NCBI GenBank assembly: GCA_019054805.1
Contig: JAHQIY010000016.1
Span: 1,426,001 to 1,490,000, forward strand
Source of the DNA: Brachionus manjavacas
Lineage: Eukaryota; Rotifera; Eurotatoria; Ploima; Brachionidae
Direction: 5' to 3'
Length of the DNA stretch: 64,000 bases
Positions 12,638-24,900 of the stretch are shown piece by piece. The position numbers and the translations under genes were made by a program. The notes beneath the pieces were generated by a model that ran no database searches, was not told the DNA's origin, and worked only from the letters and a program-made list of their open reading frames with translations. Numbering within the stretch: the stretch's first letter is position 1; each line of letters starts with the position of its first letter.

Positions 12638-13724
12638 AAAAAAAAAGTCCTATAGAATTAAATTAAGTTTAGACTTTTTTTTCAAAAATATTGCTGCGAT
12701 ACTTTTTTATTGTGTTGGAGAATAAAAAAATACTTTTATAATAGAATTTTATAAAAATAGAAAAATTAGCGCTTTTCAGGTTCAATGTGATTTAAAAATA
12801 TTTTCTAAACTTGTGGTCGGATTATTTGGATAGAACCAGAGTATATTTAAGAAAAGAAATTATCAGAGAGTAATAATTCTGTATCTTTTTAAATTTAATT
12901 CATGAATACTTGATCAATTTTATACTCTTTTACTTTGTTTTGTTGATATTGGTAAGCTATTAGTACTTTCTATGACATCATAATTAGTAAAATGCCTAAG
13001 CCCATCACTGCTTTGTAGCAGCAATATTCGCTGAATTTATCTAAAGCCTCCTTGAAGCTTTCGATGACTTGGATATTACGACATTCTCGGACAACATATT
13101 TCAGCGTGGAACTATTCTTTTTATAATTTTTTTAATTAGAAATTTCTCAAAAATGATAAATTTTAAAAAAAGCAAAATTTCAGATCCTATATACTAGATT
13201 AATTCTACAATAATGTTTTTGGAAATTTAATTTAATTTTCAGAAGAATATCCTGTATTGAGAAATTTGAGATTAATTTAAATTTTTTTAAATTAATAATT
13301 AAAAATTGAAATATTTTTGAAAAAGAATCTTATTGAAATAATTGAAAGCTAAATTTTAGAGGTACCCCAGAGTGTATTGGGTAAAAAAGTAATTTTTTTT
13401 TATTTTTGGACTTCAATTCAAATAAATGAAAAACAAGAAAATGGCTTTTGAGAAAATGGTTTTAATCAAAATAAATAAACATTCACTGTATTCCTTAATT
13501 ACTATAAAAATGGTTTTAAGCATTCGTAAATACATTACCGAAATCTTGCCTTGTATTGTCCATCGATGAATTTTAATGCAAAATAATTTTTTTATTAACT
13601 TAAGTAAGACAATTTTTCCAGTTAAAAAAAAAAAGACTAAAATTATTTCATCAACAAAATATTAAAACGAGTGAGCCTAGTCAAGAAATAATAATTGAAA
13701 ATTTAAATTTTAAATAAAAAAAAA
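12638..13724. other. AT-rich spacer between satellite and pseudo-transposase gene
   Basis: Apart from a possible LINE 3' remnant on the minus strand near 12965-13130, nothing is recognised. The last 80 bases upstream of 13725 are A-rich leader with no clear promoter motif. Confidence 0.5.
12965..13130 (-). mobile_element. Possible CR1-like LINE C-terminal remnant
   Basis: On the minus strand an open stretch reads ...VVRECRNIQVIESFKEALDKF... and ends at a TAG near 12976. The element SFKEALDKF resembles the extreme C-terminus of the CR1-like reverse transcriptases elsewhere in the window (NFKIALDKF at about 59280; SFKIKYDHY at about 44620). It is short and has no other element sequence around it, so the call is tentative. 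Confidence 0.35.
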
Positions 13725-16211
13725 ATGCAAGTTGAAAACGAGAAATCGGCTGAAAATGATTTACAAGAAATAAAACTAATTGATTTTATAAATAAAACTT
13801 TTCTTAGTAATGTTAAAAGTTTGACAAAAAAGTTTAGCATTCCAGAGTCGGCATTTGCGTCCAAATCGAACCCAAAATGTTCCATCTGGTTCCTACACGA
13901 GCTCCTAGTGCCAGTTCAAAGCTGTGCGAGCAACAGCACTGATGATGATGGTCTAGTGTCACTGCGATTTTTTGACTGCGAGACTTCAGCATCAATTTTC
14001 TCCAAAAAAAAATTTCCACCAGTAAAAGCCAACCTTGATCTGAACCCGGAAAACGAATTTCTGTCTTTTGACAGCATCAACCAAATAGAACCAACTGAAA
14101 TTTTAAAAATCCCGCCAAAATCCAACTTCATATACACTCTGAACGCTTTCGACCAGCTTGGACAATTGACTTGTCCTTTGGTAATTTTTCCCAGCTCGGA
14201 TCCCTTCGATACAAGCGACAAAAACCCAGCAATCAAAAACACTATCTGTCAAAGTCAATCTAAAAACGGAGATTTAACATCGATAAATATTTTCATCGAC
14301 TGGCTCGACCAATTCATCGAACAAAATGATCAATCGATGCCAAAACTCATTTTTGCCAATAAATATCTAATGGTCAAACTGAGAACTTTATTGGACCAAG
14401 GCTCGTTATCATTGCTAAAAGATAAACTAGTCCAAAACCAAATTTACTTTCTTTTCTTTCCTTTTGAGGCCAAGTTAAACGACTTTTTGATGAATAACTT
14501 TAATGAATTTTTCACCAAAAATTTGGTCGAGTACAGCCAGAGAGACAATCCGAACAGTGACTTGGCCTTTTTGTTTGTTTTGAAACAGTCATGCAGACAA
14601 TTTTCCCAACAGTACAGAGCTCAAGTGTTTGATCTGTTGATTGAAGAGAACAAATTGGAGTTTAGTGGATGCGCTGGAATGGAAGAAGAGGCTGAAAATA
14701 GCGCATTAAATGTGGTACAAGACCAGGAGATACAAGATGTGGAAAATTACAAACTGAGCGACTCGGAAATCGAGTCTTTTTGTGATTGGATTGATGAAAT
14801 GTCCAAAATAGGCAGTGTTTGCATAAAGCATACTTTTTTGCGCGATTTACATGTGCGGAACAAAGCGGATGTTCAGAACAAAAAAGAGTATTTGTGTCCG
14901 GAGAAACGCTGGAATGATTTCATCTCAAAAAATCGCGCCAAGTTCAAATATCAGGGCTCAGTCGGCCTTGTGACTGAAAGTGAGTATTTGCTAAGAACAA
15001 TGAATTTTGATGAATGGAGACAGAAATACTCCAATTTGGTGCTGAATGAGCTTAAGATAGAAAAAGGTGATAAATTGTGGAATTTTGAGATAATCACGTT
15101 TCCATTCATTCTTAGCACTAACAATTTGCGTCAGCCTGAGAGGGACGTGGACAGACCTAAAAATTCCAAACCAAGAATTAGCGTCTTGTTTGCGTACAAC
15201 GCTGCCGGCGATTATCTTCAGCCATATTTTGTCTTTCCACAAAATTTAGCCGAAGACAATGCCGAGAACAGTAGTCACGAGTGCTTTTCAATCAATGGCT
15301 ATGTGACACCAAAAGTATTCTCCAACTGGCTACTGAATGTTTTTGTACCCTATATTGGTCAGACAAATGATCAAGTTTTGCTGCTCTACTGTGCCAAATT
15401 GTCCATTGTGGACCGAAATTTGTGGGCCACTTTAAGCGAGGAAAGCCTCAAAAACAAACTCCGTTTGTTCACAATATGCACCGACGCTCTCAAGCCATTT
15501 AACTCTCTATTTACCAAAGTATCCCGTAATCGGCCAGTTGATTTGTTTCTGGACTCTTGGCGCAAGGTAACCTCCAAGCTTAAATTGTCCCATCAGTTCA
15601 AATGCAAGTCGAGGCAACAATTTTTTAATCTGTTCATGGACACTTTTCAGAATTGCATTGAAGAAATCGGAAATGAGGATGCCAATCAAAGTCTCAATTT
15701 GTCGAGTGTGAGCGCGTTTCGAGAAAAAATGATCAGTACATTTGAGCAGTGTAAGCTTTGGCCGGTCGATCTGTGCAAAATTGAACCAAAACCGGTTGTT
15801 GTGGAAAAATTAGAGCCGAGTCCAAAGCGCAAGCGTGTCAAAAGTACTGACCGGATGAAGAACTCAATAAACGGTAACAAAGAAAATTCATTGAAAATAA
15901 GTCATCTGAACCAATTTGATCCGAAAGGTCGAACAACCAAAAAGAAAATTCAAGAGTCCAGTGAAAACAGTAATGAGATTATTAATGATTTAATTAGTTT
16001 GCTGGTGGAGAAAAAATGCGAGCAAAGTGGTGATCAAGAGTTGGAAAATTTGGAACAAAAACTTGACTTGGTTAGTGCGAATTGTGAGACCAAGTTGGAT
16101 GCAGTTAGAAAAATTTTCAATGAAATTAAATTTAAATTTGAAGATGGTTCTAGGAATGAATTGGTAGCTAGACTAGGTGATTATGTTAGCAAATTATACA
16201 ATTCTAAGTAA
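13725..16211 (+). CDS. Domesticated pogo/Tigger-like protein with two degenerate DDE domains and a CENP-B-type HTH
   Basis: Single-exon ORF of 828 residues. Residues 346-410 resemble the second (CENP-B/Tc5) helix-turn-helix of pogo-type transposases (DSEIESFCDWIDEMSKIG, then KRWNDFISKNRAKF). Residues 450-620 follow the DDE_1 fold order: LWNFEIITF, RISVLFAYNAAGDYLQPYFVF, VTPKVFSNWLLNVFVPYI, VLLLYCAKLS, LKPFNSLFTKV. The three expected catalytic Asp positions appear as Glu455, Cys556 and Asn593, so transposase activity should be lost. Residues 134-260 repeat the same order in weaker form: YTLNAFDQLGQLTCPLVIF, INIFIDWLDQFI, PKLIFANKYLMVK, YFLFFPFEAKLNDFLMNNF. An SV40-like nuclear signal PKRKRVK is at 700-706 and a charged, probably helical tail follows. 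The long open frame argues for selection. DNA or chromatin binding is inference. AATAAA is at 16304-16309. Confidence 0.7.
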   Translation: MQVENEKSAENDLQEIKLIDFINKTFLSNVKSLTKKFSIPESAFASKSNPKCSIWFLHELLVPVQSCASNSTDDDGLVSLRFFDCETSASIFSKKKFPPVKANLDLNPENEFLSFDSINQIEPTEILKIPPKSNFIYTLNAFDQLGQLTCPLVIFPSSDPFDTSDKNPAIKNTICQSQSKNGDLTSINIFIDWLDQFIEQNDQSMPKLIFANKYLMVKLRTLLDQGSLSLLKDKLVQNQIYFLFFPFEAKLNDFLMNNFNEFFTKNLVEYSQRDNPNSDLAFLFVLKQSCRQFSQQYRAQVFDLLIEENKLEFSGCAGMEEEAENSALNVVQDQEIQDVENYKLSDSEIESFCDWIDEMSKIGSVCIKHTFLRDLHVRNKADVQNKKEYLCPEKRWNDFISKNRAKFKYQGSVGLVTESEYLLRTMNFDEWRQKYSNLVLNELKIEKGDKLWNFEIITFPFILSTNNLRQPERDVDRPKNSKPRISVLFAYNAAGDYLQPYFVFPQNLAEDNAENSSHECFSINGYVTPKVFSNWLLNVFVPYIGQTNDQVLLLYCAKLSIVDRNLWATLSEESLKNKLRLFTICTDALKPFNSLFTKVSRNRPVDLFLDSWRKVTSKLKLSHQFKCKSRQQFFNLFMDTFQNCIEEIGNEDANQSLNLSSVSAFREKMISTFEQCKLWPVDLCKIEPKPVVVEKLEPSPKRKRVKSTDRMKNSINGNKENSLKISHLNQFDPKGRTTKKKIQESSENSNEIINDLISLLVEKKCEQSGDQELENLEQKLDLVSANCETKLDAVRKIFNEIKFKFEDGSRNELVARLGDYVSKLYNSK

Positions 16212-16724
16212 CTCTACTCTTACACGAATATTTAGGATTGGATCAACAATCGCAATTAGTTAAGGTGTACATTGTAATTAAATTTTCTCTTTTTTTTTTT
16301 TGGAATAAATATTTTTAATTTTTAAAAAAAATAATCATTTCGTTGACTTTTTGAAGTCTGGGTTAATGTTTTTGAATTGGGTTACAGAAATAAAAAAAGT
16401 TTATTGTATTAGAAAATCAAAAATTGATTTAAAATCCAGTAGGCAAAGTAAAAAAATTTGCTAAATTATCAATTCAATTATCTTTAACAAATCAATAATT
16501 CATGGTCATTGATAAGATGAAATACATAATTTGAAATTTCCACTTCTTTATGGTGATGTTTACCATATATCTCAGATCATTTATGTATTTGTTTGTTAAT
16601 CTGTGACCAGCCGAAACAACTTTGAACTAAATTCAAATTCAGAAATAAAGTAAAATATAATAAAAAATTGATGATTAAGTATAGAAAAATAATTTTAATA
16701 GATAAATTGAAATAAAAGAGTGAC

Positions 16725-17150
16725 AGTTTTCATAGATAAACCATAATTTTCCGTGACATATCTCCCACTCAACTCAAAAAGTCGGTTTGAGACTGTTAAT
16801 AGTTCAAGTTTATTGAAAGTCTCTTGGTCCAGAATGTTTGAGGGGGTATCATATCCTGAACTTAAGATAGATCTAAATGCTGAATTTTGAATGACTTGTA
16901 TTATTTTAACATTAGTTTCTAAGAATGAATTTAAACAAGGAAAAGAATAATCAATTATAAATTGATCCTAATAAATATTTGTAAAGATTTCTTAATGCTT
17001 TAAAATTTTGATCCCATTTTTTAGTTGAAAGATATTCAATTGTATTAAGTCTTAAGTTAAAACGCTCTTTTAATTCATCTACCATAGAACTAAATGTTAT
17101 TTTTGTTGAAATATGCACTGTTTCAAACTCATGTTAAATAGTTGACATAG
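16725..17150 (-). mobile_element. Dead LINE reverse-transcriptase C-terminal fragment
   Basis: Read on the minus strand, frame-broken segments give the typical region after the RT catalytic site: VDELKERFNLRLNTIEYLS, KKWDQNFKALRNLYKYLLG, DYSFPCLNSFLETNVKIIQ, VIQNSAFRSILSSGYDTPSN, LLTVSNRLFELSGRYVTENY. A stop or frameshift sits near 16975. The pattern of query words (RNLYK, IQNSAFR, NRLFEL) is that of non-LTR retrotransposons. No TSD or tail was found. Confidence 0.6.
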
Positions 17151-17535
17151 GACAAGATTTTTTTTTTCTTTTTTAGATTTTTTAACAAAATTTAAAATAA
17201 AAAAGCCAAAAAAAAGTTGGTTTTATTTATGAAAAATCAAATCAATCAATTTTCTAAATATCTCTTTTAATTTTATTTAATCATTTGATAGTTTTTCAGA
17301 TTATAATTTTTAAAAATGAATAATCTTTAATGCTTTTTATTATTTTTTTGTTGAAGTCTTACCAAATAGAGTTCAATATGTTTTAGTTATTTTGTTCGAT
17401 TTTGTTTTTTGATTTTTAAAAAATAAAATAAAGAAAAATTAATGAATCTTATCAATTTTTTCGTACAATAAATGTTCCATTTTTTGATAGAAATTTTGAA
17501 GAAACAGTTTGGTGTAGTGGTTTAAATTGAAGAAG

Positions 17536-17576
17536 TTTGGTTCTGTGAGCACAGTAAAAGGCTCACTGGGACCAAA
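17536..17576. repeat. Hairpin-forming inverted repeat
   Basis: Arms TTTGGTTCTGTGAGC (17536-17550) and GCTCACTGGGACCAAA (17561-17576) are near-complementary around a 10-base loop. Just upstream is a Pol III A-box-like TGGTGTAGTGG near 17510. It could be a fragment of a tRNA-derived SINE or the tail of a LINE; I cannot decide. Confidence 0.4.
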
Positions 17577-18439
17577 TTATTTATTAATAAAACCAATTCT
17601 TTTTTGGGCTTTTTTTACTTAACGATTTGTTAAAAAAATTTATTCAACAAAATCGAGATAAGGACTAAAAGTTGTGGTGGCTAAGAAATTTCAAAAGATT
17701 TATCTATTTCTATTTTAGACTCTTTTCATCTTTGATTAGCGATGGTATTTGTTTTAAATATTTCTTTGATCTGAACATGTTTAAGAAGAAGGCCTCTTTA
17801 ATAGTGGATTTTTTTCCATTTTGTTCATAAACTCCAGCAAGTTAAGGTTCCAAAATTCCTTCAAACAAAAACGCGATTCAGACGTCTGCTTATTAAAAGT
17901 GTTCTTTAGATAAGGACAATTGTTTTTTTGAAAACGCCTTCTAACTTAACTACGTTCCTTAATTAATGTTACAATTTTCTTTGGTAAGCTCGATTTAAAA
18001 ATTTTCTAAATTTTGAGCACTAATAATTCATAAAAGTTTTAATAATTTTCATGAATAATTTTTTCTTAGATTTACTCATTTAGCTTACAAATTTTTTTTT
18101 ATGTTTAGACTTTTGGGCATTCGTCCCTTCAGGTTTGTGTTTATTAAATAGAAATAAAAATTTAATTGAATTATACAAGTAAATTAAATAAAGAAAAGTT
18201 TTATCTTCTAATTAAAAATAAAAATTTAAATAACAGAACTGAGAACTGAGATTAAGGGTTTTGTAGATAGAATTTTTCTAAGTGAGAAAGTTAAAAGAAA
18301 AAGTAAAAAAATAAATAAATATGATAATAAGATACTTTTTAGATAATAATTTTTTATTATATTTTTTTATTTGTTATTTTTGTGATTGTTTGTTTTCTGA
18401 TACAAAATTATTTAAAAGATATAAATGGAAGATGGCTGT

Positions 18440-19210
18440 GGATCACATTCAGTGTTGAAATTATCATTCAGGTAAAGATCGGACTTAAGAAACATCAAAA
18501 TGATAGGTGCAAGTATACAAAGAGGATTTTTCTTAGAACCTTCTCTCTGTAAACTGCTAACACATTCTCAATATTCTTAAACAAGTTGTTGGATCAATGG
18601 AGTGTGATTAATGGCTTTAAAACCATATCTGATATTAATCTCGTACATTCTTATGCCTACTTCACTCAGACCTGACTTTGCATCAATAATTGATGAATAA
18701 GTCCTTTTAAGATGATCAAAAGGCAGATCGTAAATAGATCTTATACCTCTGTTCTATACAGCTTGAATTTTTGCCATGGAAGTTTTTGAAATTATTGAAA
18801 GAAAAAAAAATAGTTTAATTTTTTTTGTTGAAAAAAGAAAAGTACTAATGTTTTTTATTTAGCCTCCGTGACTTGTGTGAAAGAGTCTTTACAATTTTCA
18901 GTCTCTGTGCACATTTTTCTTTTATATTTTCTATCTGTATGTTAAAGCTCAGGTTTTGATCCAAAATGCAGCCTAAAAATTAACCTCTTTAGCCTGCTGT
19001 ACTTGTTGATTACCCATAGATAGATTGAGAGAATTATTTCCTATTTTCCCGCTCGAAAAGACTTTGTAGTTACATTTGGAAACTGTCATTATTAGCTTCC
19101 ACTTAAATAGCCAAAATTCCAATTCATAAAAGTAGTTCTGTATCTCTTTACTTTTTCTTTTACCACCTTTCTTATTAGTGAACATTGTAGCTAGAACGTC
19201 TGCAAAAAAA
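18440..19210 (-). mobile_element. Dead LINE reverse-transcriptase fragment (FADx box to C-terminus)
   Basis: The minus strand begins with FADVLATMF, matching the RT catalytic FADD box with the second Asp lost. It continues through SKCNYKVF, NQQVQQAKEVNF, a frameshift, then LGCILDQNLSFNIQIENIKE, KCAQRLKIVKTLS, and after more breaks SMAKIQAV, NRGIRSIYDLPFDHLKRTYS, MYEINIRYGFKAINHTPL. This order (FADD, CNxxKT-like segment, LG-D-LSF, IQN-R, KAI-PL) is the standard non-LTR RT order. Several stops and frameshifts show it is long dead. Confidence 0.65.
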
Positions 19211-19215
19211 GTAGA

Positions 19216-20502
19216 ATAAGTAAGATTCTGTATTAAAAATAATTCGTAAGTGAGCTTATATGGTGATTTTATGACAGTTGATGATTGAGTCCCTAATTAT
19301 CTTTTTGAAATTTAAATTAACATTCGTACTAAAAATTTATTTTGTTTTTATTTTCTAGAAGAGAGAATAAGTGTTAAGATCTAACTCTTTAAAGAGTGAT
19401 ACCAGCTATTCGTTTTGTAAATGTTTTAAGTTAAGAAAACTAAAATGATTCATCAATAAACAATTATTTAAGGTTTAAGAAATATTTTGATCAATTTTTA
19501 TTAAAATGTCATGACTTTTCAGTAAAAATGAATTAGTTATTTTTTAAATTAGTTGCGATAACAAAATCTTTTTTTCCAAATTTTAATATTTAAAAAAAAC
19601 TAGATAAGTTTTAAAGTTCAGGGTATCACTCTATTTACTACTAACCACATTCGTCACTATGATTAATTCTAAAAATCTTTTTTAAATATTTAGCTCAAAG
19701 GCCATGTAATACATAAAGATTAAAAATTATGCATTAAAATATACTCATTGTTATTTAAAATTGAAAAAATGAACTCTTACATTTTTATAAATTCAATCAG
19801 TTGGAAATTAATTTGCTGAATAAAATTTGTCTAAAATCAAACTTTAACATCTGAGAATTGATTTTGAAGAACAAAAAAGATTTTTTTTAAACATATACAC
19901 AAACTTTTATTAGCTTGAAATTAATTTAACTAGATGCTATTTGATGAATCAATTGTATGATTTTAAAATTTAGGCTCTTCTAAACCGGATAGTTGATAAA
20001 AAAATATTTTTTTGCTCTACCTAGAGACTAAAATTCTACTCTTGATGCAAAAGCTTGTACAAACAATATTTCTTAAAAACATTTCCAAAATAATCATCAG
20101 CTGACGAAAGCTTTATCATCTTAAATCCTCAAAAAAATATTATTTAAACTTAAAAATCAAAATTTTTCAACATTTCTGAAACAAGATTGAATCAAAAATT
20201 TCCAAATTTGGAAATTGAACCTAGTGTTTCCGGTCTATCTTGACAATTTATCGACCTTTTTTTAATCTATTATTTACTAATTAACAAGCCTCTATTAATT
20301 AATCTTTAAATAATTAGTCTATCATTAAATATTTACTATTTTTAACTAATCTCTCGTGTCATCTTTATTGAACTGAAGTAGTATTTATCCATTTTTATGA
20401 TTTTAGTCTCTCGAAATCAACTAAGCTTGTTTAAAAGTCAATTTTTTCGTTTAAAAATTAAAGTAAATTCTCAATCATCAATCAAATTAGCGTAAAGATA
20501 AA
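19216..20502. other. Intergenic, AT-rich, upstream of chitinase
   Basis: No gene or element recognised. It includes the presumed promoter and 5' leader of the chitinase gene, but no motif stands out. Confidence 0.5.
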
Positions 20503-21940
20503 ATGATACATGCTCTTATTTCACTGAGTCTGATATCAGTTTTGATACTGAAGGTAGACTGCTGTGGCGAAACATTACGCCGAGTTTGCTACTATACCTC
20601 ATGGGGAGGCATCAAACCTTTGCCCCAGCACTGTACCCATGTAGTTCACTCGTTCGCTAAAATGGAAAATGGGGTACTAGATGGCGTTTGGTCAAATCCA
20701 CTTAAAGAACTAAAAAAAGACAATCCTGAGCTTAAACTAATGGTTGCAGTTGGTGGTTGGGGTTTTGGGGTCACCAAAATGACAGAAATGCTCAAAGATG
20801 AATCTTCGAGAAAGAAATTTGTTGATCATTCGGTTGGGTTTTTGCGCAAATTTGATTTTGATGGTCTTGATTTAGACTTTGAATGTGGGTTTGGAAATAA
20901 TTTATTAATTATTTATTTTTTATTCAAAATATTTAGATCCTGGTATTAATATGACTGAATCAAATCGATTCTCTCCACCAGAAGATAAACAGCGTTTTAC
21001 ACTTTTGATCAAAGAACTGAGAGAAAAATTCGATTCTGAATCGACAGATGGCAATCGTTTGCTATTGAGTGCAGCTTTGGGGTGTCGTAAACCAGATATA
21101 GATAATGGATATGAAATCGATAAAATTTCTCAGTAAAAATAAAAAAAAAATTTTAAATATTTATTTAAAAAAATCAAACTTTGAAGATATTTGGACTTTT
21201 TGAATTTGATGTCTTATGATTTGAGGGGTTCTATGGATGAATTTGCGTCACATCATAGTGCTCTTTATCCTGGCTCATATGAAGAAGGTGAGCAAAAAGT
21301 ATTCAATTTAGACTGGGTTGTGAACTATTTTATAAGTAACGGAGCCCCTCCGGAAAAATTAAACCTTGGTTTAGCTATGTATGGAAAAAGCTTTATTTGG
21401 AATAGTGATACTCGCATGATCGGAGGACCAGCTAAATTCGGCGACTTTGTTTCTTACAAACAAATATGCGGCTATTTGAACAGTAAATGGAAAAGAGTGT
21501 GGGTTGAGGATCAGCAAGTTCCATTTATATTTCAAGGAAATATCATGATTGGATATGATGATCCGCAAAGTATTGGCATAAAGCTTAATTATACTTTACA
21601 GCGTGGCTTAGGAGGTATTTTGATATGGTCGGTTGATCAAGATGACAATACTGGTTATGCGTGCAATGATGGAAAATTTCCGCTAATGACCAAAGTTTAC
21701 GAGACAATCAAAGATGAAAAAGTTGTGTGCACAACAACCCCAAAACCGACCACCAAATCAATTCAATCAACAACCAACAGAACCAAGTTCATAACACCTA
21801 GCTGGAGGAAGACATCTAAATTTTTGCCAAAAGACTACCGTGGTACTCGCTACGGAATCGGTGGTGCTAACAGTTGTCTCAAAAGACCTGAACTAGCTCA
21901 ATTTTTCATACTGTTGTTTTTTGCGTTTGTTTTGTTTTAA
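20503..21940 (+). CDS. GH18 chitinase-like protein, probably GPI-anchored
   Basis: Three exons, 20503-20884, 20937-21132 and 21187-21940, join in frame to 443 residues. A signal peptide covers about 1-20 (MIHALISLSLISVLILKVDC). The GH18 barrel follows: CYYTSWG, VVHSFAKM, LMVAVGGWGFG, and the catalytic DxxDxDxE motif as DGLDLDFEYPG with acid Glu127, completed only across the first splice. FLNLMSYDLRGSMDE and GGILIWSVDQDD complete the active-site framework. Family members hydrolyse beta-1,4 links in chitin by substrate-assisted catalysis. After the barrel come a Thr-rich linker and a C-terminal hydrophobic run (AQFFILLFFAFVLF) ending the protein, preceded by small residues GGANS, as in GPI-anchor signals. 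There is no cysteine-rich chitin-binding domain. Active-site residues look intact. AATAAA is at 22052-22057. Confidence 0.9.
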
Positions 21941-24900
21941 AAAAATATTTAGTTTTTTTTTAGTTCAGCCTACTTACTAAGACAATTTAAAAGCCAAGTT
22001 ATATTAAGGCTTAGTAATTTTTAATTAGTATAGCAAGTTATGAATGTTTGAAATAAAATAAAAATTTAATTATCAAAAATATTTTAATTAACTTTTATTA
22101 ATTAAAATAAAATAAATTTTGGAAAAATACTAAGTTTTTTTTTTATTTCATTTTTAATCACTGCTGGTTTTATCTCTGACGAAACTTGCACCCTCATAGT
22201 TACTAAATTTTAGTTACAAAAATTTTGATCACTACCTTGATGATTAATTATTTTTTAAATGAAGGTAAATCTAAATCATTACTAATAATTCAAGTAAATG
22301 TCATCAATACAAAAAATAAATTCCTTAGATATTTTTCATTTAAATTAAATCTAAATAGCTTTAAAATAAATCTTGTTTTTAGCTAAGTTTAATCTTACCA
22401 GAGGTTCGCAAACCAAGCTAATCTATTTCCAAGATTATCTAGCAATCTGATAAATAATTTAAGTCGAATTTATTCAATCCAATTTGTTTTTTCATTAGAT
22501 AATATCAATTTTTAAGAGATCTGAAATTAAAAATTAATATTTTATTAAGTTGTCTATTAGTTTAAAGCTTTTATTTTATTATTTTGAGTTAATTTAAGTC
22601 AATCTCGGTATTTAACAGATAACAGATATAAAAGCTCTAAGCCCAATTTTTTCGAAAACTTAAAAATAAAGCCCAAAAAATTTTGAGTATCGAATTTTGA
22701 CTCTTAAACAATTTTGTAGACGAAGCTTTAAAAAATGCCTTCAAGTTATTTTAATGAAGCATTTTCTTTGAACTAATTCATTTTTAAATTAAATTTTTTT
22801 TAAACGAGTGATTACTTTTATCATTTTTTAAAGAATAGAAAATGAACTAGTGAATAGCTTTGATCTATTGGTATTTTAAAACTTATAACATTAGAAAACA
22901 AAACAACTTAGTATTTGAATTTAAATTTGAAATTTTTGTTGTCTAGTTTTTTTTTAAATTTTTTTGTTATTTTTATTATTAAAGATGCATTAACAGGTAG
23001 ATGGTATTTGGAGGGAGCATTAGACTGCGCACTTTTATGCCCTTAGCTGTTCTGATAGAAAACAAAACTCGAACTTAGATAAAGACCAGTTGAAAATAGC
23101 GTTGAAAATCTAAAACTAGGTCTTGCGATACAAAATGCAGTTTTGTTGGATTTATGATTTTAGGTTAAATGTACAAATTTATTTTATCTATTTTTGTTTT
23201 TTATTTTCCGAGCAATCATTATATTTTATGAATATTACCTCTCGTTTTTTCTCTCCTAATATCGGCCTCATCTTCTAAAAAGCTTTTTTTGACAACTTAA
23301 CATTCTTCAATGAGAAAACTCACATTAAAATCACCTTTATAGAAAAAAATTATGTTTTATTTTTCTCTCTAAATAAAAAAATAACTTTTTTCGCTTTATC
23401 TAAAATTTAATTAGTTTTCTGAAATGATTTTAAGTATGAGAACTGGTGTTTTTATTTCTACTAGGGCCCTTTCTCAATGCCACTCGACACCAAGTTAAGT
23501 CCAATTTAAACAAAATTTTAATAAATTATGTTCCCATAATTAATTTGAGCTTTTGGTACTTCGGGCTCGTGGTCTTCATTCGACATTTGTCACATTTTCC
23601 ATGGTTACCTATTTTATTTATTAAAAGATTTAAAATTTTTATTAAGAAAAAGAAAAAAATTGACAAGTTAGGCTCACGGATTGTGTGATCTAGCCGGGAT
23701 CAAAAGATTAACTAATTGGTGAGAGTTGCTTATTATTTTTGAGTGTGCCAAAATTTCAAAACTGATTTTTAAAGTTTGCTTTTTAAATTTGGTATGTGTA
23801 CCAAGAAGAAATATTTGGATGAAAAATTTCGCCAAGCAGTCTGAAAGCAATCAGCCAGGCAGAAAATTTAATTTCTCAATTTATTTGTTTATGTTTGGAG
23901 AAAAATTTAATTTTCTATCATTACAATATCATTATGGTGACGCGTAAAAGCTAGGTTGTAACTAAATACCTGAAATATGAGAAATTATTCTTGCTTTCGT
24001 TCTCATATTGTTTTTCACCCTCTTTTTTTGACGATCAGATAAATTTAAAAAAAACAAATTAAAATTTTTGATTAATTAAAAAGATTAGAAGAAAATTAAT
24101 TTACAGAGAATAAACAAGTTGTGTGTATGTTTGGCAAAAAGCAACTGAATGCGGGACAATCTTATTTAAACTATTGAGCAAAATCGCATTTTGTTTTTCC
24201 AATCAGTTCCAATTATTTTGTTGTTGTTGTTGTTTTTTTCTAAACTACTTTGTGGCGACAACACACAGAAGTTATCAGTAACAAAAATATTATTCCTTAC
24301 CATTCAGCAAAAGTCTGCAAATTTATTTTTATTAGTGTTAAGTGGAGTTGATTGAGAAGAGAGTCCTTGCTATAAACTGCATATGAAATTTATTGCTGAT
24401 ATTAATTAAATTTTGGTTCATTATACATTAAAATGTAGATGATTTTTCCGATTCAATTAATACATATGCTGTATAGAGTGGAGGCTTTTTTTATAATTTT
24501 GGTAAATATGATTTTAATTAAAAAGAATATCAGGGAAGTTTTGATTTAAATGTTTTATTTATACGGACCATAAAATAGTTAAAATAAATCTTCTTAAATG
24601 AGCTGACTTGGCTCGCTATTTAATCACACAGTTTTTAGTGCCTAATGGCAAAAGCAGCGCCATCAAGAACGGCAAAAATGCAGGAAATAAAAGCAAGTTT
24701 TGTCATTTATTTTCATCTAGATTCTTTTTTTCAAGTTTAAATGAATATTAATCACTAGTCAAAGTAATTTTTAAATTTTGTAGAAAAAATAATTTATTTT
24801 TATTTTTTAACACCTTCTATTTTGAAGCAGCAGTTCAAAATAATCCTCGAGTCTTGAGAGTTAAGTGATTGATTTATTTGCGCAAGTTTAAGGCATTTAA

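Noticed and set aside
23446-23947. Two small ORFs upstream of myosin
   Set aside because: Low-complexity, no conserved motif and no coherent gene model.
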